The notes below the pieces were generated by a model. The model did not search any database and was not told the origin of the DNA. It saw only the letters and a list, made by a program, of their open reading frames with translations. Below are positions 21,041 to 31,592 of a stretch of DNA of 64,000 nt, piece by piece. Both the position numbers and the translations under genes were made by a program. This DNA comes from Pelagophyceae sp. CCMP2097 (lineage: Eukaryota > Sar > Pelagophyceae): positions 82,471-146,470 of the forward strand of contig MU657165.1 in NCBI GenBank assembly GCA_026770575.1, given 5' to 3'. Each line of letters begins with the position of its first letter. The stretch's first letter is position 1.

Positions 21041-24000
21041 ATGCTGGTGCGGTCGCTCGCGGCCGGCGCGGCGCAGGTCGCGCTGCAGCTGACTGCTGAT
21101 GAATTGGAGCTGTTTCGGTTGACGTTTGCGATCGCAGACACCGATGCCGACGAGGTGCGTCCGCGTCCACAACGCATGGGCCCAGCCGCGCGGGACCCGC
21201 AAACCGCCGGGCCACGAGACGTCGAAAATGTCCTCGAGACATGATCGACGGCGCGGCTGATTGCGCCCGCGCGCGTAGGTGGTCTCCGCGGCCGAAGGCC
21301 GCGCCTTTCTCCGGCGGTCCGCGCTGCCCGAGCACGTGCGTCGGCCCGGCCGACGTCGGCCCGGCCGACGGGACTCTTGCGACCGACGCACATCGACGCC
21401 GATAGGTGCTTGACGATATTTGGAGCCTCGCTTTGAAAGTGCGTAGACGCTTTGCGGTGGCCCCTTCTCGACCGCGCCCAACGCGCGCGCCTATAGGTAT
21501 CCGAGGACGAGGCCTGCCCGGACAGCAAGGCGGGCAAGGCCAAGAGCGCCGCTGGCATCGGCATGGGCGCCTGGTGCGTCTCTTCCCCGTCCGTCGGCGT
21601 TCAAACGACGCGCAGCCTCTTGGGAACATCGACTCGAGACGCGGCCGTCGAGGCGCGGCGCTTAGGCTCGTCACATGCAAGGTCGTGGCCATGGCGCAGC
21701 AGGACCGGTCCGCGGCGGACGGCGCGCCGGCGGCGCGCGAGCTCTCGCTCGCGCGGTTGTGCGACCCGCTTAGGGATGCAGTCGTGCCCGCGCGTCCCAG
21801 CGTCATCGAAGAGGCGTCATCAAAGAGACCCTCAGTGAGGTCCCGAGGGACTCCGACGCGTCGCCGGCCTCGTACGCCTGCGCACAGGCGCTGCCTGATT
21901 TTTCCATGTCCGAGCCGGCTGTTTACGCTTCCTCGCCCGCGTCGGCGCGTTTCGGCGGCTTCGTGGCGCCGGCGGCGGCGCAGCGCCTGGAGCTGGTGGT
22001 CAAGGTGACCTCGCCGCAGCTGGTCGGGGATGGCCTTCAGTCGTTTACTTTGTATGCGGTTCGAACGCGGACGAACGTTGCCCACTATTCTCGGCACGAG
22101 ATCCGCGTCCAACGCCGATTCTCCGACTTTGTCTGGTGCCACGACCGCCTCCGCCGCGCCTCGCCGGGGGTGGTCGTCCCGCCTTTACTTTCGCCCAAGA
22201 GGTGGACGAACAATACGTCGCACGACTTTGTCCGCGACCGCATGGAATCGCTCACGAGATTCGTGAACCGTGAGTCGCTTGACGAGCCGCCGCCGAAAGG
22301 CAGCCCGGACCTTTGCGTCTAGGCCTCGTGGCGCACCCGCGGCTGCGGTCGTCGCTGGAAGTGCAGGCGCTCCTGGACGCGTCCCCCGAGGGCCTCGCGG
22401 CGGCCAAGCTGCTGCTCCCGGTCTGCGACCGCCCCGCCGCCGCCGCGGGCGACCGCGCCGCCGCGCCGCCGCCGCGCGACGACAGCGACCGGTCCGCCGA
22501 CGACGCTGAAGACGGCGACGGCGAGCGCCGCGGCTTCAGGTTTCTCTGGACGGCGACGCGCAAGCGCCTCGCCACGGCCAAGACGACGGCCGCCGCCGGC
22601 GTCGCCTCGCTCGGCGGCGCTCTGACGGAGCGCGGGGCCGAGCTCTTGTCGACGAACGCGGAGAGGCTCGGGCTCGGCAACGTCGCGGCGGCGTACACCG
22701 CCCCAGCCGCCGGCGACGCCGCAGCGCCGCACTCCCTCGCCGTCCGCGTCGCAAAGCTCGCGCCCGTCGTGCGTCGGAGTGTGGCACACGGGGGGTGTTG
22801 AACACTTGTCGTGCATCCCTCGCGCACGCTTCGTTGTAGATCGACCGCGCGGTGGCGGCGGCGGAGTGCGTGGTTCGGCACAAGCGCGCGGCGGCGTACG
22901 AGGCGAGCCGCGCGGGGCACTACTTGGCCTTGGCGGCGGACCGCGCGGCGGACGATGGGGCCTTGGACGCGCTCTTCGCGTCCGGGTCCGTCTCCGGCGG
23001 TTCAGTCGTCTCCGGCCCGACGCCACCGCCGCGCTTCGACGACGACGACGAAGATGCGGAAGCGGACGCTGAAGCGGGAGACGCGGCGGGCCACCAGAGG
23101 GTCCATCGGCGACATCGGTCTGCAGACGTCATGCAGCTCGTCCGCGCCCTCGGCGGCCGCTTGGAGGCCGTCGGCGGCGCCGCGCAGGACCACGTCGACC
23201 ACGAGGTCGCAGAATTCCTCGAGCAGCTCCGCGAGCCGCCGCGCCTTGTGATTTTCCAAAGTCGCATCGAGTGCCATTGTTTGCGCGAGTCGTGAGCGGC
23301 CTTTACAGAAAAGAGATGCCAGAGGCCAGACGCGTGCGGGCTAGGGTACCAGCGCGCTCTGGCGCGCGCGGCGGGCGACGCGGCGCGCGACCGCGACGAC
23401 GCCGGCGAGGCGGCGCGGCGCGCCGACGCGGCTGCGGAGCGGGCCATCCAGCAGCTGGCCGCCGCGCGGGCGCAAGGCGTCGACGGCAGCGCGCGCGTGA
23501 GACGCCGCGTCCGCCGAGTTTGGAAACCCACAAAGCAAAGACGATGCTGAGTTGCGAGCGGCATCGCAGAGGCCATACGCTGGGGGGAAGACCCTCTCAT
23601 CGTGGCTGCTCAAACAATGGGTGATTCCGGGCGCCGCCGTGACGCCGCCGTAGGTGCACGTCGCGGCCGCTCGCCTCGCCGCCGCCGAGGCACAGCGTGA
23701 GGCGGCGGCGGTGGGCGAGGTGCGCGTCGTCGCCGCGCTGGGGCTCGAGGCGCAGCGCTTTGAACGCGCCCGCGCCGCGGAATTGAAGCAAGCATTGCTC
23801 GAGTGCGTCCGCTGTCTGTCCGGGCCTTGTCCGAGTGCTCAGAGAGATGCTCGAGAGATTCTCGAGTGATGCTCTGGAGTTGCTCGAGCATGCTCTGGAG
23901 ATGCTCTGGAGATGGTCGAGTGACGATATGATGGTCGAGTGGCGCGATCGTATCGAAATTCAAGGTACGCGGCGGCGAACCTGGGCGCCGTGCGCCGCGC

Positions 24001-24670
24001 CAACGCCGGGTGGCTGGGGCTTCTCGAGCTCGCGCAGCCGACGGACGACGAGCTCCGGCTTTCGCGGCTCCGCGTCGGTGCCGTGCGGGCGCCTGAACCG
24101 CGCGAGGCCGCGCCCGGGGAGCCCGCGCCGCGGTGGGAGCGCGCGTCCCACGACGCTGCGTCGAACACGTCGTCGAGCATGCTCTTCGACGCGCGCCGCG
24201 CGGCGCCGACGGCCGACGCGGCCGGGGCACGACGAAGGGGCGCGGCGGCCGACGACGGCAGCCCGCTGCTGTCGCTGAGCCCGTCGACGACGGCGCGCCT
24301 CGACGACGACGACGACGACGTCTTCAGTGGCGGCGCGGGTCCCTTTGGCGGCGCGGGTCCCTTTGGCGCGGCGTTTGGAGGGGCCGCGTTCGACGACACG
24401 GCATTCGACAGCCCCTCGTTCGGCGGCGGCTACGGCGCTGCGCCGCCGACAAACGGCCACCGCCGCGCGGCGGCGACGGCGTCGCCGCGTGCCGCCGCTC
24501 CACGGCCCCGCGGCCGCGACTGCGACAGCGCGCTGCCCGCAGCGGCCCCGTGCGCGCCCGAGCCGTGCGCGAGCTCGGCGACGCGGCAGCGCAAGGGCGC
24601 GCACAAGGCCAAGGCGGCGCCCCGCGGCCGCAGGCTCGAGGGTGACGCCGCCGACTTCGACACGTGGTGA
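21041..24670 (+). CDS. Sorting nexin with N-terminal EH domain (EH-PX-BAR)
   Basis: Exons resolved: 21041-21154, 21279-21335, 21406-21438, 21497-21573, 21666 to about 21770, 21888-22269, 22323 to about 22780, 22840 to about 23250, 23345 onward, 23655 onward, and about 23966-24670. The first five encode an EH (Eps15-homology) domain: ADELELFRLTFAIADTDADE, VVSAAEGRAFLRRSALPEHV, VLDDIWSLAL, then AWLVTCKVVAMAQQ. A PX domain follows (TLYAVRTRT, RRFSDFVWCHDRL, VVVPPL, FVNRLVAHPRL), then a helical BAR-like region (RAVAAAECVVRHKRAAAYEA through FERARAAELKQALLE). A Ser/Gly/Phe-rich tail carries GGAGPFGG repeats. PX-BAR proteins shape endosomal tubules; EH domains bind NPF motifs. Later exon ends are approximate. 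An intron near 23800-23960 contains a CTGGAGATG-type minisatellite. Confidence 0.8.
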
Positions 24671-24978
24671 CGCCCGCGCATACACCGCAGGACTCGTCAT
24701 AACCAAATAGAGAAGAGGAAGGCCCGGGGCCGGCGGCATGCAACCAAATAGAGAAGACCGAGGCCCCCGGCGCACGTGCATGCCGCCCTCCCCTTCCGAG
24801 GCGTGACTGCACACGCGTGGCCGGCCGAAGGCCCCTGGGGCTCGCGCGGGGTGGCATCTGGAGGGCATCGCATTCAACTTGATCATGAAAGTTGTTCTTG
24901 GCCAAAATGCGCGCCTCGCGTGAACAGGCTTCGATTTCTTTCGGCGTCTTCGAATTGCGTTCCAAGGGCGCCGGCGCG
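24671..24978. other. Spacer with a 48-bp imperfect tandem repeat
   Basis: Between the sorting nexin stop and the reductase start, AACCAAATAGAGAAGA occurs at about 24700 and again about 48 bp later. Each copy is followed by a related GC-rich stretch. The spacer presumably holds the reductase promoter. No gene is seen. Confidence 0.55.
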
Positions 24979-25977
24979 ATGGCGGCACTCAATGTGACGC
25001 TCGGCGACGGTGTGGTGATGCCCGCCGTGGGCTTTGGGACGTTTGAAATCGCCGCAACAAACTGCGAGGCCGCCGTCGCGCGCGCGCTCCGCGCGGGCTA
25101 CAGACACGTCGATACCGCCGAGATGTATGGCAACGAGGCCGAGGTGGGCCGCGCCATTAAAGCGCACGGCGGGCCCGTCTTCATCACGACGAAGATCTGG
25201 CCAGGGAATCCGGACTGGGGCAGCGACCGGCGCCGGGGATCCCGCACACCCGGACCGGGAGACTCCGGAGCGAGTGCCAAGCCTTTGGTGGCCTCGACGG
25301 ACGGATCCCCTCTAGGCCAGGCGCCCAAGTCGTACGAGGAGACCATTTCAGCGTGCGAGGCTTCGCTGGCCAAGCTCGGCGTCCCGCGCGTCGACCTGCT
25401 CCTCGTCCACACGCCGCTGGGAGGCGGGCCCGAGGGCAGGCTCGCGCAGTACCGCGGCCTCGTCGAGTGCCGCAGACGCGGCTACGCGGCGTCCATCGGC
25501 GTCAGCAACTTTGGCGTCCAACACCTCGACGAGCTCGAGGCGGCGGGCCTTCCCCGCCCCGCCGCGAACCAGCTGGAGCTGCACCCCTTTTGCCAAAAGG
25601 CAGACGTCCTCGCCTGCATGCGCGAGCGCGGCATCGCTCCCATCGCGTACTCGAGCCTCGCGCCGCTTTCGACGTGGCGTGCTGGCTACCAGCGCTACGC
25701 CGGCTCCAAGACGGGAAACGAGGCCTACGACGGCGTTATCGACGCCACCGCGCAACGCGTCGGCGTCTCGCCGGCGCGGCTGCTGCTGCGCTACGGTTTG
25801 CAAAAGGGCTGGGCTGTCCTCCCGAAATCTATAGACGACGGCCGCCTGCGCGAGAACATGGACCTCGACTTTGTCATCCCTGAAGGCGAAATGGCCGACC
25901 TCGACGCGTGCGAGTGCGGCGCCGCCCACGCCTTTGGCGACGCGCAGATGCCCATGGACCCCGCCCGGGCGGCGTAG
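24979..25977 (+). CDS. Aldo/keto reductase
   Basis: The reading frame gives 332 residues if read straight through. Removing a probable 96-nt GC-AG intron (25220-25315) leaves 300, the usual family length, and restores the normal NPDWG|QAPKSYEETISACEASL join. The AKR catalytic tetrad is visible: Asp and Tyr in HVDTAEMYGN, Lys in ITTKIW and His in LLVHTPL. The NADPH-side IGVSNFG, QLELHPF and VLPKS segments are present. It is a cytosolic NADPH-dependent oxidoreductase of small carbonyl or sugar substrates; substrate unknown. The chosen ATG is followed directly by LNVTLGDGVVMPAVGFGTFE. An upstream in-frame ATG at 24892 would add 29 unconserved residues. Confidence 0.9.
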   Translation: MAALNVTLGDGVVMPAVGFGTFEIAATNCEAAVARALRAGYRHVDTAEMYGNEAEVGRAIKAHGGPVFITTKIWPGNPDWGSDRRRGSRTPGPGDSGASAKPLVASTDGSPLGQAPKSYEETISACEASLAKLGVPRVDLLLVHTPLGGGPEGRLAQYRGLVECRRRGYAASIGVSNFGVQHLDELEAAGLPRPAANQLELHPFCQKADVLACMRERGIAPIAYSSLAPLSTWRAGYQRYAGSKTGNEAYDGVIDATAQRVGVSPARLLLRYGLQKGWAVLPKSIDDGRLRENMDLDFVIPEGEMADLDACECGAAHAFGDAQMPMDPARAA

Positions 25978-26061
25978 TAACACAAAGGCATGCCTCTAAG
26001 AGGCATCGTCCGGCGCAGGGCTTCGAGTCCGTCCGGGTTGGGCGTCGGTTCTGCGGCGGGG

Positions 26062-26966
26062 CTACGCTTTTTCGGCGTTGCTCTGGAGGAGGGCGGTGTG
26101 GAGGCGGAGCTCGTCGCGGATCTCCGTGAGCATGAGCAGGCTCGCCGTCTCGCCGCCGCGGTCGGATGCGCCGCGGTGCATGGCATGGGAGCCGACGCCG
26201 AGGATAGCGCCGTCGCCGCCGAAGTTGACGTGGCCTCTCTTACAATCCCAGACGCACTTCTTCAGACCGTGCGGGTCCTTCAAACCGCGCAGAGCGAGCT
26301 CGTGGCCCGCGGGGCCTCCAGTCGAGGCCGTGTCGACGGATACAGTCGTCAGGACGTTTGGGACGAAGCAGCAGACAGCCGTGCCCGCAGGCTCCTGGAC
26401 GTCGCAGTCTGTGAGCTTGTCAAAGGGGACCGTTTTTGAGTTCTTCCCGACATCTTGACAGCTAAACCCCCACCCAGACTTGCGCCGGTCCGTGACGAAG
26501 CGGATGCCGTCGCGGTGCACAGCGACGTGCATGGCTTTCGTCTGCCACTGGATGTTGGCATACGTGACGCACGGCACGCCTACGTGTCCGCGTCAACGCA
26601 ACGCACGGCACACTTAGACATCCCGCGTCGCGCAACCGCGCGGCGATCGCGGAGAGGCCCGGCGTCGCGCGACCAACCCGCGGTGCAGTCCGGACGCGGT
26701 TCCTCGCAGAAGAGTGCGAGTAACGGAAAGAAGCATGGCGCGGTCACCCAGGACGCGACGGCGACGTCCCAGTCAAAGGCGATGATTTTCTCGTAGTCGA
26801 AATCAAAGACCGCCACGATGCCCTCGACGTCGTCAAAGAACCGGTCCTCGTAGTGGTAGCCCGCCTCGACCAGCGGCTGATCGTCGTCGGTGGTGGATGG
26901 AAGCACCTGCGGGGCATCGCCTCGATGCGCGAGATGGCGAGAATCGAGGCGCGAGATTGCGCGCAT
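26062..26966 (-). CDS. Conserved hypothetical membrane-associated PH-like protein
   Basis: Two main minus-strand exons, roughly 26700-26906 and 26062-26587, with the 5' end uncertain. The upstream exon encodes an acidic stretch (YHYEDRFFDDVEGIVAVFDF) and a hydrophobic segment (VASWVTAPCFFPLLALFC) that could span or dip into a membrane. The downstream exon carries TKAMHVAVHRDGIRFVTDRR, KNSKTVPFDKLTDCDVQEPA and HELALRGLKDPHGLKKCVWD. These have the look of a PH-like beta-barrel and its C-terminal helix. I associate the TVPFDKLTDCDVQEPAG pattern with an uncharacterised protist family but cannot name it. No function is assigned. Convergent with the aldo/keto reductase. Confidence 0.6.
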
Positions 26967-27489
26967 CGAGGCGCGAGATTGGGCGCATCAAGCTCGAGGG
27001 CCTGAAGTCCTTCGGCCGAGGCAACTAATACCCGGCCTTGGACGGCGAACGCACCTTGTCCATGCTTCTGTAGCTTGCTTCTGGCGTCGTCGGCGCGCGC
27101 GCGGACTCGGAATTCGAACGGAACGTCCGGCAGTAAGAATCTCTCTATATCTCTCTGGCGCGAGTTCGAGTTGACGAAAAATTGACGAAAAGGCCTTTTT
27201 TGACACGACTCGAGTCCTCGAGCTTCGACGACGCCTTGCGAAGGGCAGTCGTCGTCATCTTCAGAGACGCCCCCGACGTCGTGGCTCCCAGCTTTATTTC
27301 AAAATTGTTCCAACGATTTAAACAAATCGTTAGTTTTAGCGAACGCCCGTGTTCAAGTGAGCTGGCGGACCGCGCCGGGCCAGTGTCCAGCGTCGAGCGG
27401 CATCTTCGCAGGCAGTCGCACCAGCTTGGGCAGGAGCATCTTCGCAGGCAGTCGCACCATCTTGGGCAGCGACCTGCGCGCCGACGTGG
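26967..27489. other. Divergent spacer with short tandem repeats
   Basis: This 0.5 kb region separates the PH-like gene from the exonuclease fusion. Its left end and the adjacent sequence (26915-26990) hold repeated ATCGAGGCGCGAGATTG units. AT-richer DNA occurs around 27130-27150 and 27290-27350. No gene is supported. Confidence 0.5.
27401..27472. repeat. 36-bp tandem duplication upstream of the exonuclease gene
   Basis: The unit beginning CATCTTCGCAGGCAGTCG at 27401 is repeated at 27437 with a few substitutions, about 20 bp before the start codon of the YbaK/exonuclease gene. It therefore lies in the 5' leader or core promoter. Confidence 0.8.
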
Positions 27490-29863
27490 ATGCGGTGGGG
27501 GCTCATGCTCGCCTGGGCCGCCGGCGTGCGGTGCGCGGTGCCGCAGCGCCGCGCGTCGACGGGTTTTCCGCCGGGCGTCGGCGCGCGGGGGAGCGACGCC
27601 GTCCGGAGCTACGTCGCTCTCCACGCCCCCGACGGCGCGGCGAGCGTCGTCTCCGCCCGCGACGCGCAGGGCAGGCAGCTCAAGACGGTGTACTTCGAGC
27701 CCGGCGTCGCTGCGGTGGTCTTCGCAGAGGACACTGTCGAGTTGCGCAAACTCGCAGCTGCCGCACCCGGCGCGCCACCGCGCCTGGCCGGCCGCGGCGC
27801 GGCGGAGCGCGCCACGGGCTTCGCCATGGGCGCGCTGCCGCCCGTGGCGCACGGCGCGGCAGTCGTCGTCGACGCGCGCGTCTTTGATTGTGCCGAGGCG
27901 CTCGTCGGCGGCGGCGGGTCGGAGAGCGCGCGCCTCGTCTGCCGAAATGGCGCGGCGCTATTCGAACTCGCGCGAAAAGGCGAACAAATCGTCACCGTCG
28001 TAGACATCGCAACGACCCACGACGCGGCAGCGGCGACGGCTGCAGCGACGACGACTGACGACGCCGCGGGAGCGACGACGGCTGCGGTAGCGCCCAGGAC
28101 TGCGACGCGGCGCTACCGCGCGCCGCCCATCTCCACCGTCGGCGCGCCCATCGAGCTCGTCGCGGAAGTCGTCTCGAAGCGGCGCCTCTCGCGGACGCTG
28201 TGCTTCTTGTCGCTCGCGCCTTCGAAAGAGCTCCGCGCCGCGTCGGGCGCGGCGGAGGAGGACGCGGCGCTGTGGCGCTGCGCGGGCAGGAACGTGCGCC
28301 TCCAGCTCATCGTCGGCAAGACTCTGGAGCGCAACATCGGGGGCGAGGCGCTGGCGTCCACGATCGCGCGCCTCAAGGTCGGGTCGGTGATCCGGTGCGT
28401 CGCGCAGCCGCACTGGGAGGAAGGCTGGTCGCTGCGCGGCCTCTATCGCAAGTGCGTGCAGCTCGGCCGGCGGAGGCAGTTGGACGTCAATTGCGTTTCG
28501 GTAGAAATCCTCGCGCCGGCCGACATAGCACCGCGGCAGGACCGGCAGTCTCGCCAAAAGGCGCAGCGGCGCGGCACGGGCGCGCGCCGCGCCGCGGCGG
28601 TGGGGCCGTTTTTACAGCTCGGCGCGGCCGTCAGCGTCATCGTCGTCGACTCGGTGTCCGCGCTGGAGACGTTTTCGGCGCGCGAGGGTTCGCGGCCGCC
28701 GCGGATTTTCGGCGTCGACGCCGAGTGGTCTCCCGACGTCGACGGCGCTCGGAATGCCGTCGCGCTGCTCCAACTGGCAGTCGGGGACGTAGTATACATC
28801 TTCGACCTCGTCGCCCTTCGCGACTCGGCAAAAGCCCTCGACGCCGCGCTTTCCGCAATACTCGGCGGCGGGACCGTCGTCGGCTTTGGCGTCGGCGGCG
28901 ACGTGGCGAGGCTGGAGCAGCGCAACGGCATGACTTGCTTCGCCGCTTCAGACGTAGTCGACCTGCGCGACTTGGACGGCGGTAGAGGCTCGCTCGGCGA
29001 TCTATGCTTCAAGTATCTCGGCCTCGCACTCGATAAAGCTTTGCAGTGCTCCAACTGGGAAACGGCGCGGCCGCTGACGCGCGCCATGCTGGACTACGCC
29101 GCGTTGGACGCTTACTGCCTTCTAGAATGCCACGCGCGCATTTTAGCCGGCGGCGGGGCTTTGACGGTTCCGTCGCGCGGTGTCCCAACGGGGCCGCCTC
29201 GCCGCGCGGCGGACATGTTCCTCGGAGGAACGGACCTGCGCGGCAAGATCGGCACCGTCGACGACGCGCCCGGTGTGAACGACTTGAAGGACGCGGCGCT
29301 CCTCTACGTCTTCGCCGAGACCGAACCGCCGGCCGTCGCCGTCGACGGCTACGACCGTCGCGGCGGCCTCGCGCGCCTCGGCGACTCGGCAGCCATTTTT
29401 GTAAATTGGCCCAGCGCGCGGCCGCGGCGCAAGTACCCAAACGCGCTCCGGGAAAGCGAAAAAGGCGTCGAGCTCTCGTGGTGGTACGTCTCGCGGTCCT
29501 TCTTCGGGCCGTTTTGTCCTCGGCGCCCGAGGGGCCGCATCGGTTTGCGTCTCGCGGTCCTTCTTAGGGGCTTTTGGTCGCATCGGTTTGCGTAGGCCGC
29601 CGCCTCAATTCGACGCGGCCCTTCTCGAGGGGCCTTTGCTCTTCTTCGCGCGCCTCGACAAGAAGCCTTTTTGCTACCTCGGCCGCCTCGAACTCGCGGG
29701 CAAACTCGACGACGGCTCTGGCGGCTTTTCCCTCCGACTCGTCGACGCGGAAGCCGTCGACTCGCGGTGCGGGAGCGGGTTGGATGCGAACGCGGACAGG
29801 CTCGTCGCCCGGGCGAAGACCGAGGCGCCGGCGCGGGTCCCGGTCGACGCGGCCGTCGTGTAA
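27490..29863 (+). CDS. YbaK-type editing domain fused to DEDDy 3'-5' exonuclease
   Basis: Exons 27490-29483 and 29596-29863 (112-nt intron, GTACGT donor) give 753 residues. Residues ~40-170 match the YbaK/ProX aminoacyl-tRNA deacylase fold (KTVYFEPGVAAVVF, ATGFAMGALPPVAHG, VVVDARVF, GGGGSESARLVC). Residues ~210-340 form a second beta-rich block (ELVAEVVSKRRLSRTLCF) that may be OB-like. The exonuclease domain has FGVDAEWSPD (Asp410, Glu412), GFGVGGDVARLE (Asp471) and LDYAALDAYCLLE (Asp540, Tyr542), the WRN/Mut-7-type DEDDy set. A C-terminal module contains RKYPNALRE, VELSWW and LLFFARLDKKPFCYLGRLEL. The N-terminus (MRWGLMLAWAAGVRCA) is weakly signal-like. Nucleic-acid proofreading or decay is inferred. 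The substrate, and whether the YbaK domain is active, are unknown. Confidence 0.82.
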
Positions 29864-30028
29864 TACAATGTTCAACTCCGCCACAGCCCACGTCGGTCCG
29901 AGACAGTCAAGGTAGGATACTTCGGCTGCCGTCCGACGGGGACGGGATGGCCGGATTACGCACAAAGTGGCGCCTCTAAAGACGGCGCGGCCGCGTCGTC
30001 GTCGACCGGGCAGCGTATGACGTGGCCG

Positions 30029-31451
30029 CTATACGGCGTGGTGCGTGGCGGGGGGCTTTGCGGCTTGGCGGAGCTTGTAGGAGATGAGGACGTTGAGGAG
30101 CGTCACCGCCAATGCGATGATGAAAACGCGTCTCAGAGCGTGCGTCGGCTGCGGCGAATCGGTGCGGAGGTATCGCTCGGCGTGCTGCATGAGCGGCGAG
30201 ACTGGTGTGGTGGCGGCGGCGTGCGTCTGCCAAAAGTGGGTGCCGGGAACGCCCCACCCGCTCGCGTGGACCCAGTGGCACCGCTCCTCGATGAGCATGT
30301 CGTTGAAACCGCGCCGCACGCGCGCGAAGCCGTCGTCGCCCCAGTACTCGCCCCTAAGGCCGCGTTTCGAGGACCGCCCGTGGTACAAGCGAGGGCAAGG
30401 CGCACCACGAGTTTCGAATCTCCCAGTAGGGCATCCCGTCGTCCGCCACACCCCACCCGACCAACTCGATGACGTGGTCCGTGTCCGCGGCCGTGCGCTC
30501 GCCCAAAGGGTCAACGGCGACGAGAGGGCTCGCCTGGCCGCCCGGGCCCATCTTGTAGCTCAGCAGCACAAGAGCGTCGACGTCGCAGGCGATGGGGCCC
30601 GCGCGAGATATCTCCAGCTGCATGCCGCGCGCCGCCTCGGCCGCCCCGATGACGGAGGCTGAAGGCATGGTGCCGTAGTCGTCGACGGAAATGCGCGGGT
30701 AGGGCATCACCTATCGCATATAGGGTTACCCTATGGTACTGCATAACATAGAGCCGCCGCTCCCCGCCACAGGCGCGGGGCAATCGACGGAGCTTGAATC
30801 GAATACGCACGGAGCACGTCTCTTCACCGGCGCAGGGCTGGTCTAACGGCACGTCTCCTGGCACGGCGAAGCAGGAGTCCGTGCCGTTCACAGTCCACGC
30901 TGCCCCAGCGGCGGGCATGCAGTCTCGGCAGATGTTGATAGGCTCGCAGTCGAAGGCGTCGCTCGCCTGGTACGGCTGGCAACCCGCGACGGGCACGCCT
31001 CCAAACTCCTCGACCCATCTCCACACGCCCGGAGCCGACCCGCCCGTGGCGCACGACCCTGCCACGTCCTTGCCGCAGTTCAGCATCGTCTGGTGCGCCG
31101 CCATCAGATCCGGGCCTACGCCTCCGTTTCGCGGCGCCTGGCGAGAGGCTGCTTACCGGAGAACTTGGCCGTGCCGGCGACGTCGTAAAGGAGCCGCGCA
31201 ATCTTCACGCGGTCCTGCAGCACGTGGAACGACGCAAACGCGAAGCAGGCACCGCAGTACACGGGCACGTGCTGATTCGACGACGCGGCGAGGACGGACC
31301 CGAAGCCTTTGACGCGGCGCCAAGAAAAGGCATCCGGCAGCGGTGACGCCGCATCCGGCGGCGACTTTAGCTGGTGGTGCGAAAAGACCTCGACGGGGAA
31401 CTTCGCCGCCGCGAGGCGCAAGGCCAACGCGGCGAGGAGCAGGAAACCCAT
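30029..31451 (-). CDS. Cathepsin X/Z-like cysteine protease with C-terminal membrane anchor
   Basis: Minus-strand exons 31157-31451, 30811-31115, 30406-30710 and 30029-30353 give exactly 409 residues. A signal peptide (MGFLLLAALALRLAAA) is followed by only about 25 residues before the mature start PLPDAFSWRRVKGFGSV. The segment SSNQHVPVYCGACFAFAS (catalytic Cys69) resembles cathepsin X/Z, which has NQHIPQYCGSCWA. His is in TDHVIELVGWG and Asn in IRNSWGEYWG. The tail has MLIEERCHW, like the cathepsin Z IEEHC tail. It then extends to a hydrophobic helix (VFIIALAVTLLNVLISYKL, about 378-396), suggesting a type I anchor in the endomembrane system. The usual Trp after the catalytic Cys is Phe. Introns are 41, 100 and 52 nt; 41 is the shortest resolved in the window. 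Confidence 0.9.
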
Positions 31452-31592
31452 TCTTCCCTCGTTTGGTGTCACGGTTGCGTGGTTGCTCGTCGCTCGTCGC
31501 CTCGGCGCCGCCGAACGCCTTCCCCTTCGGGGAGTTGGGAAGGATTGCTCACCGGGCAAACCTTCGGGACCGGCAACTTATCGCCAAAACAC

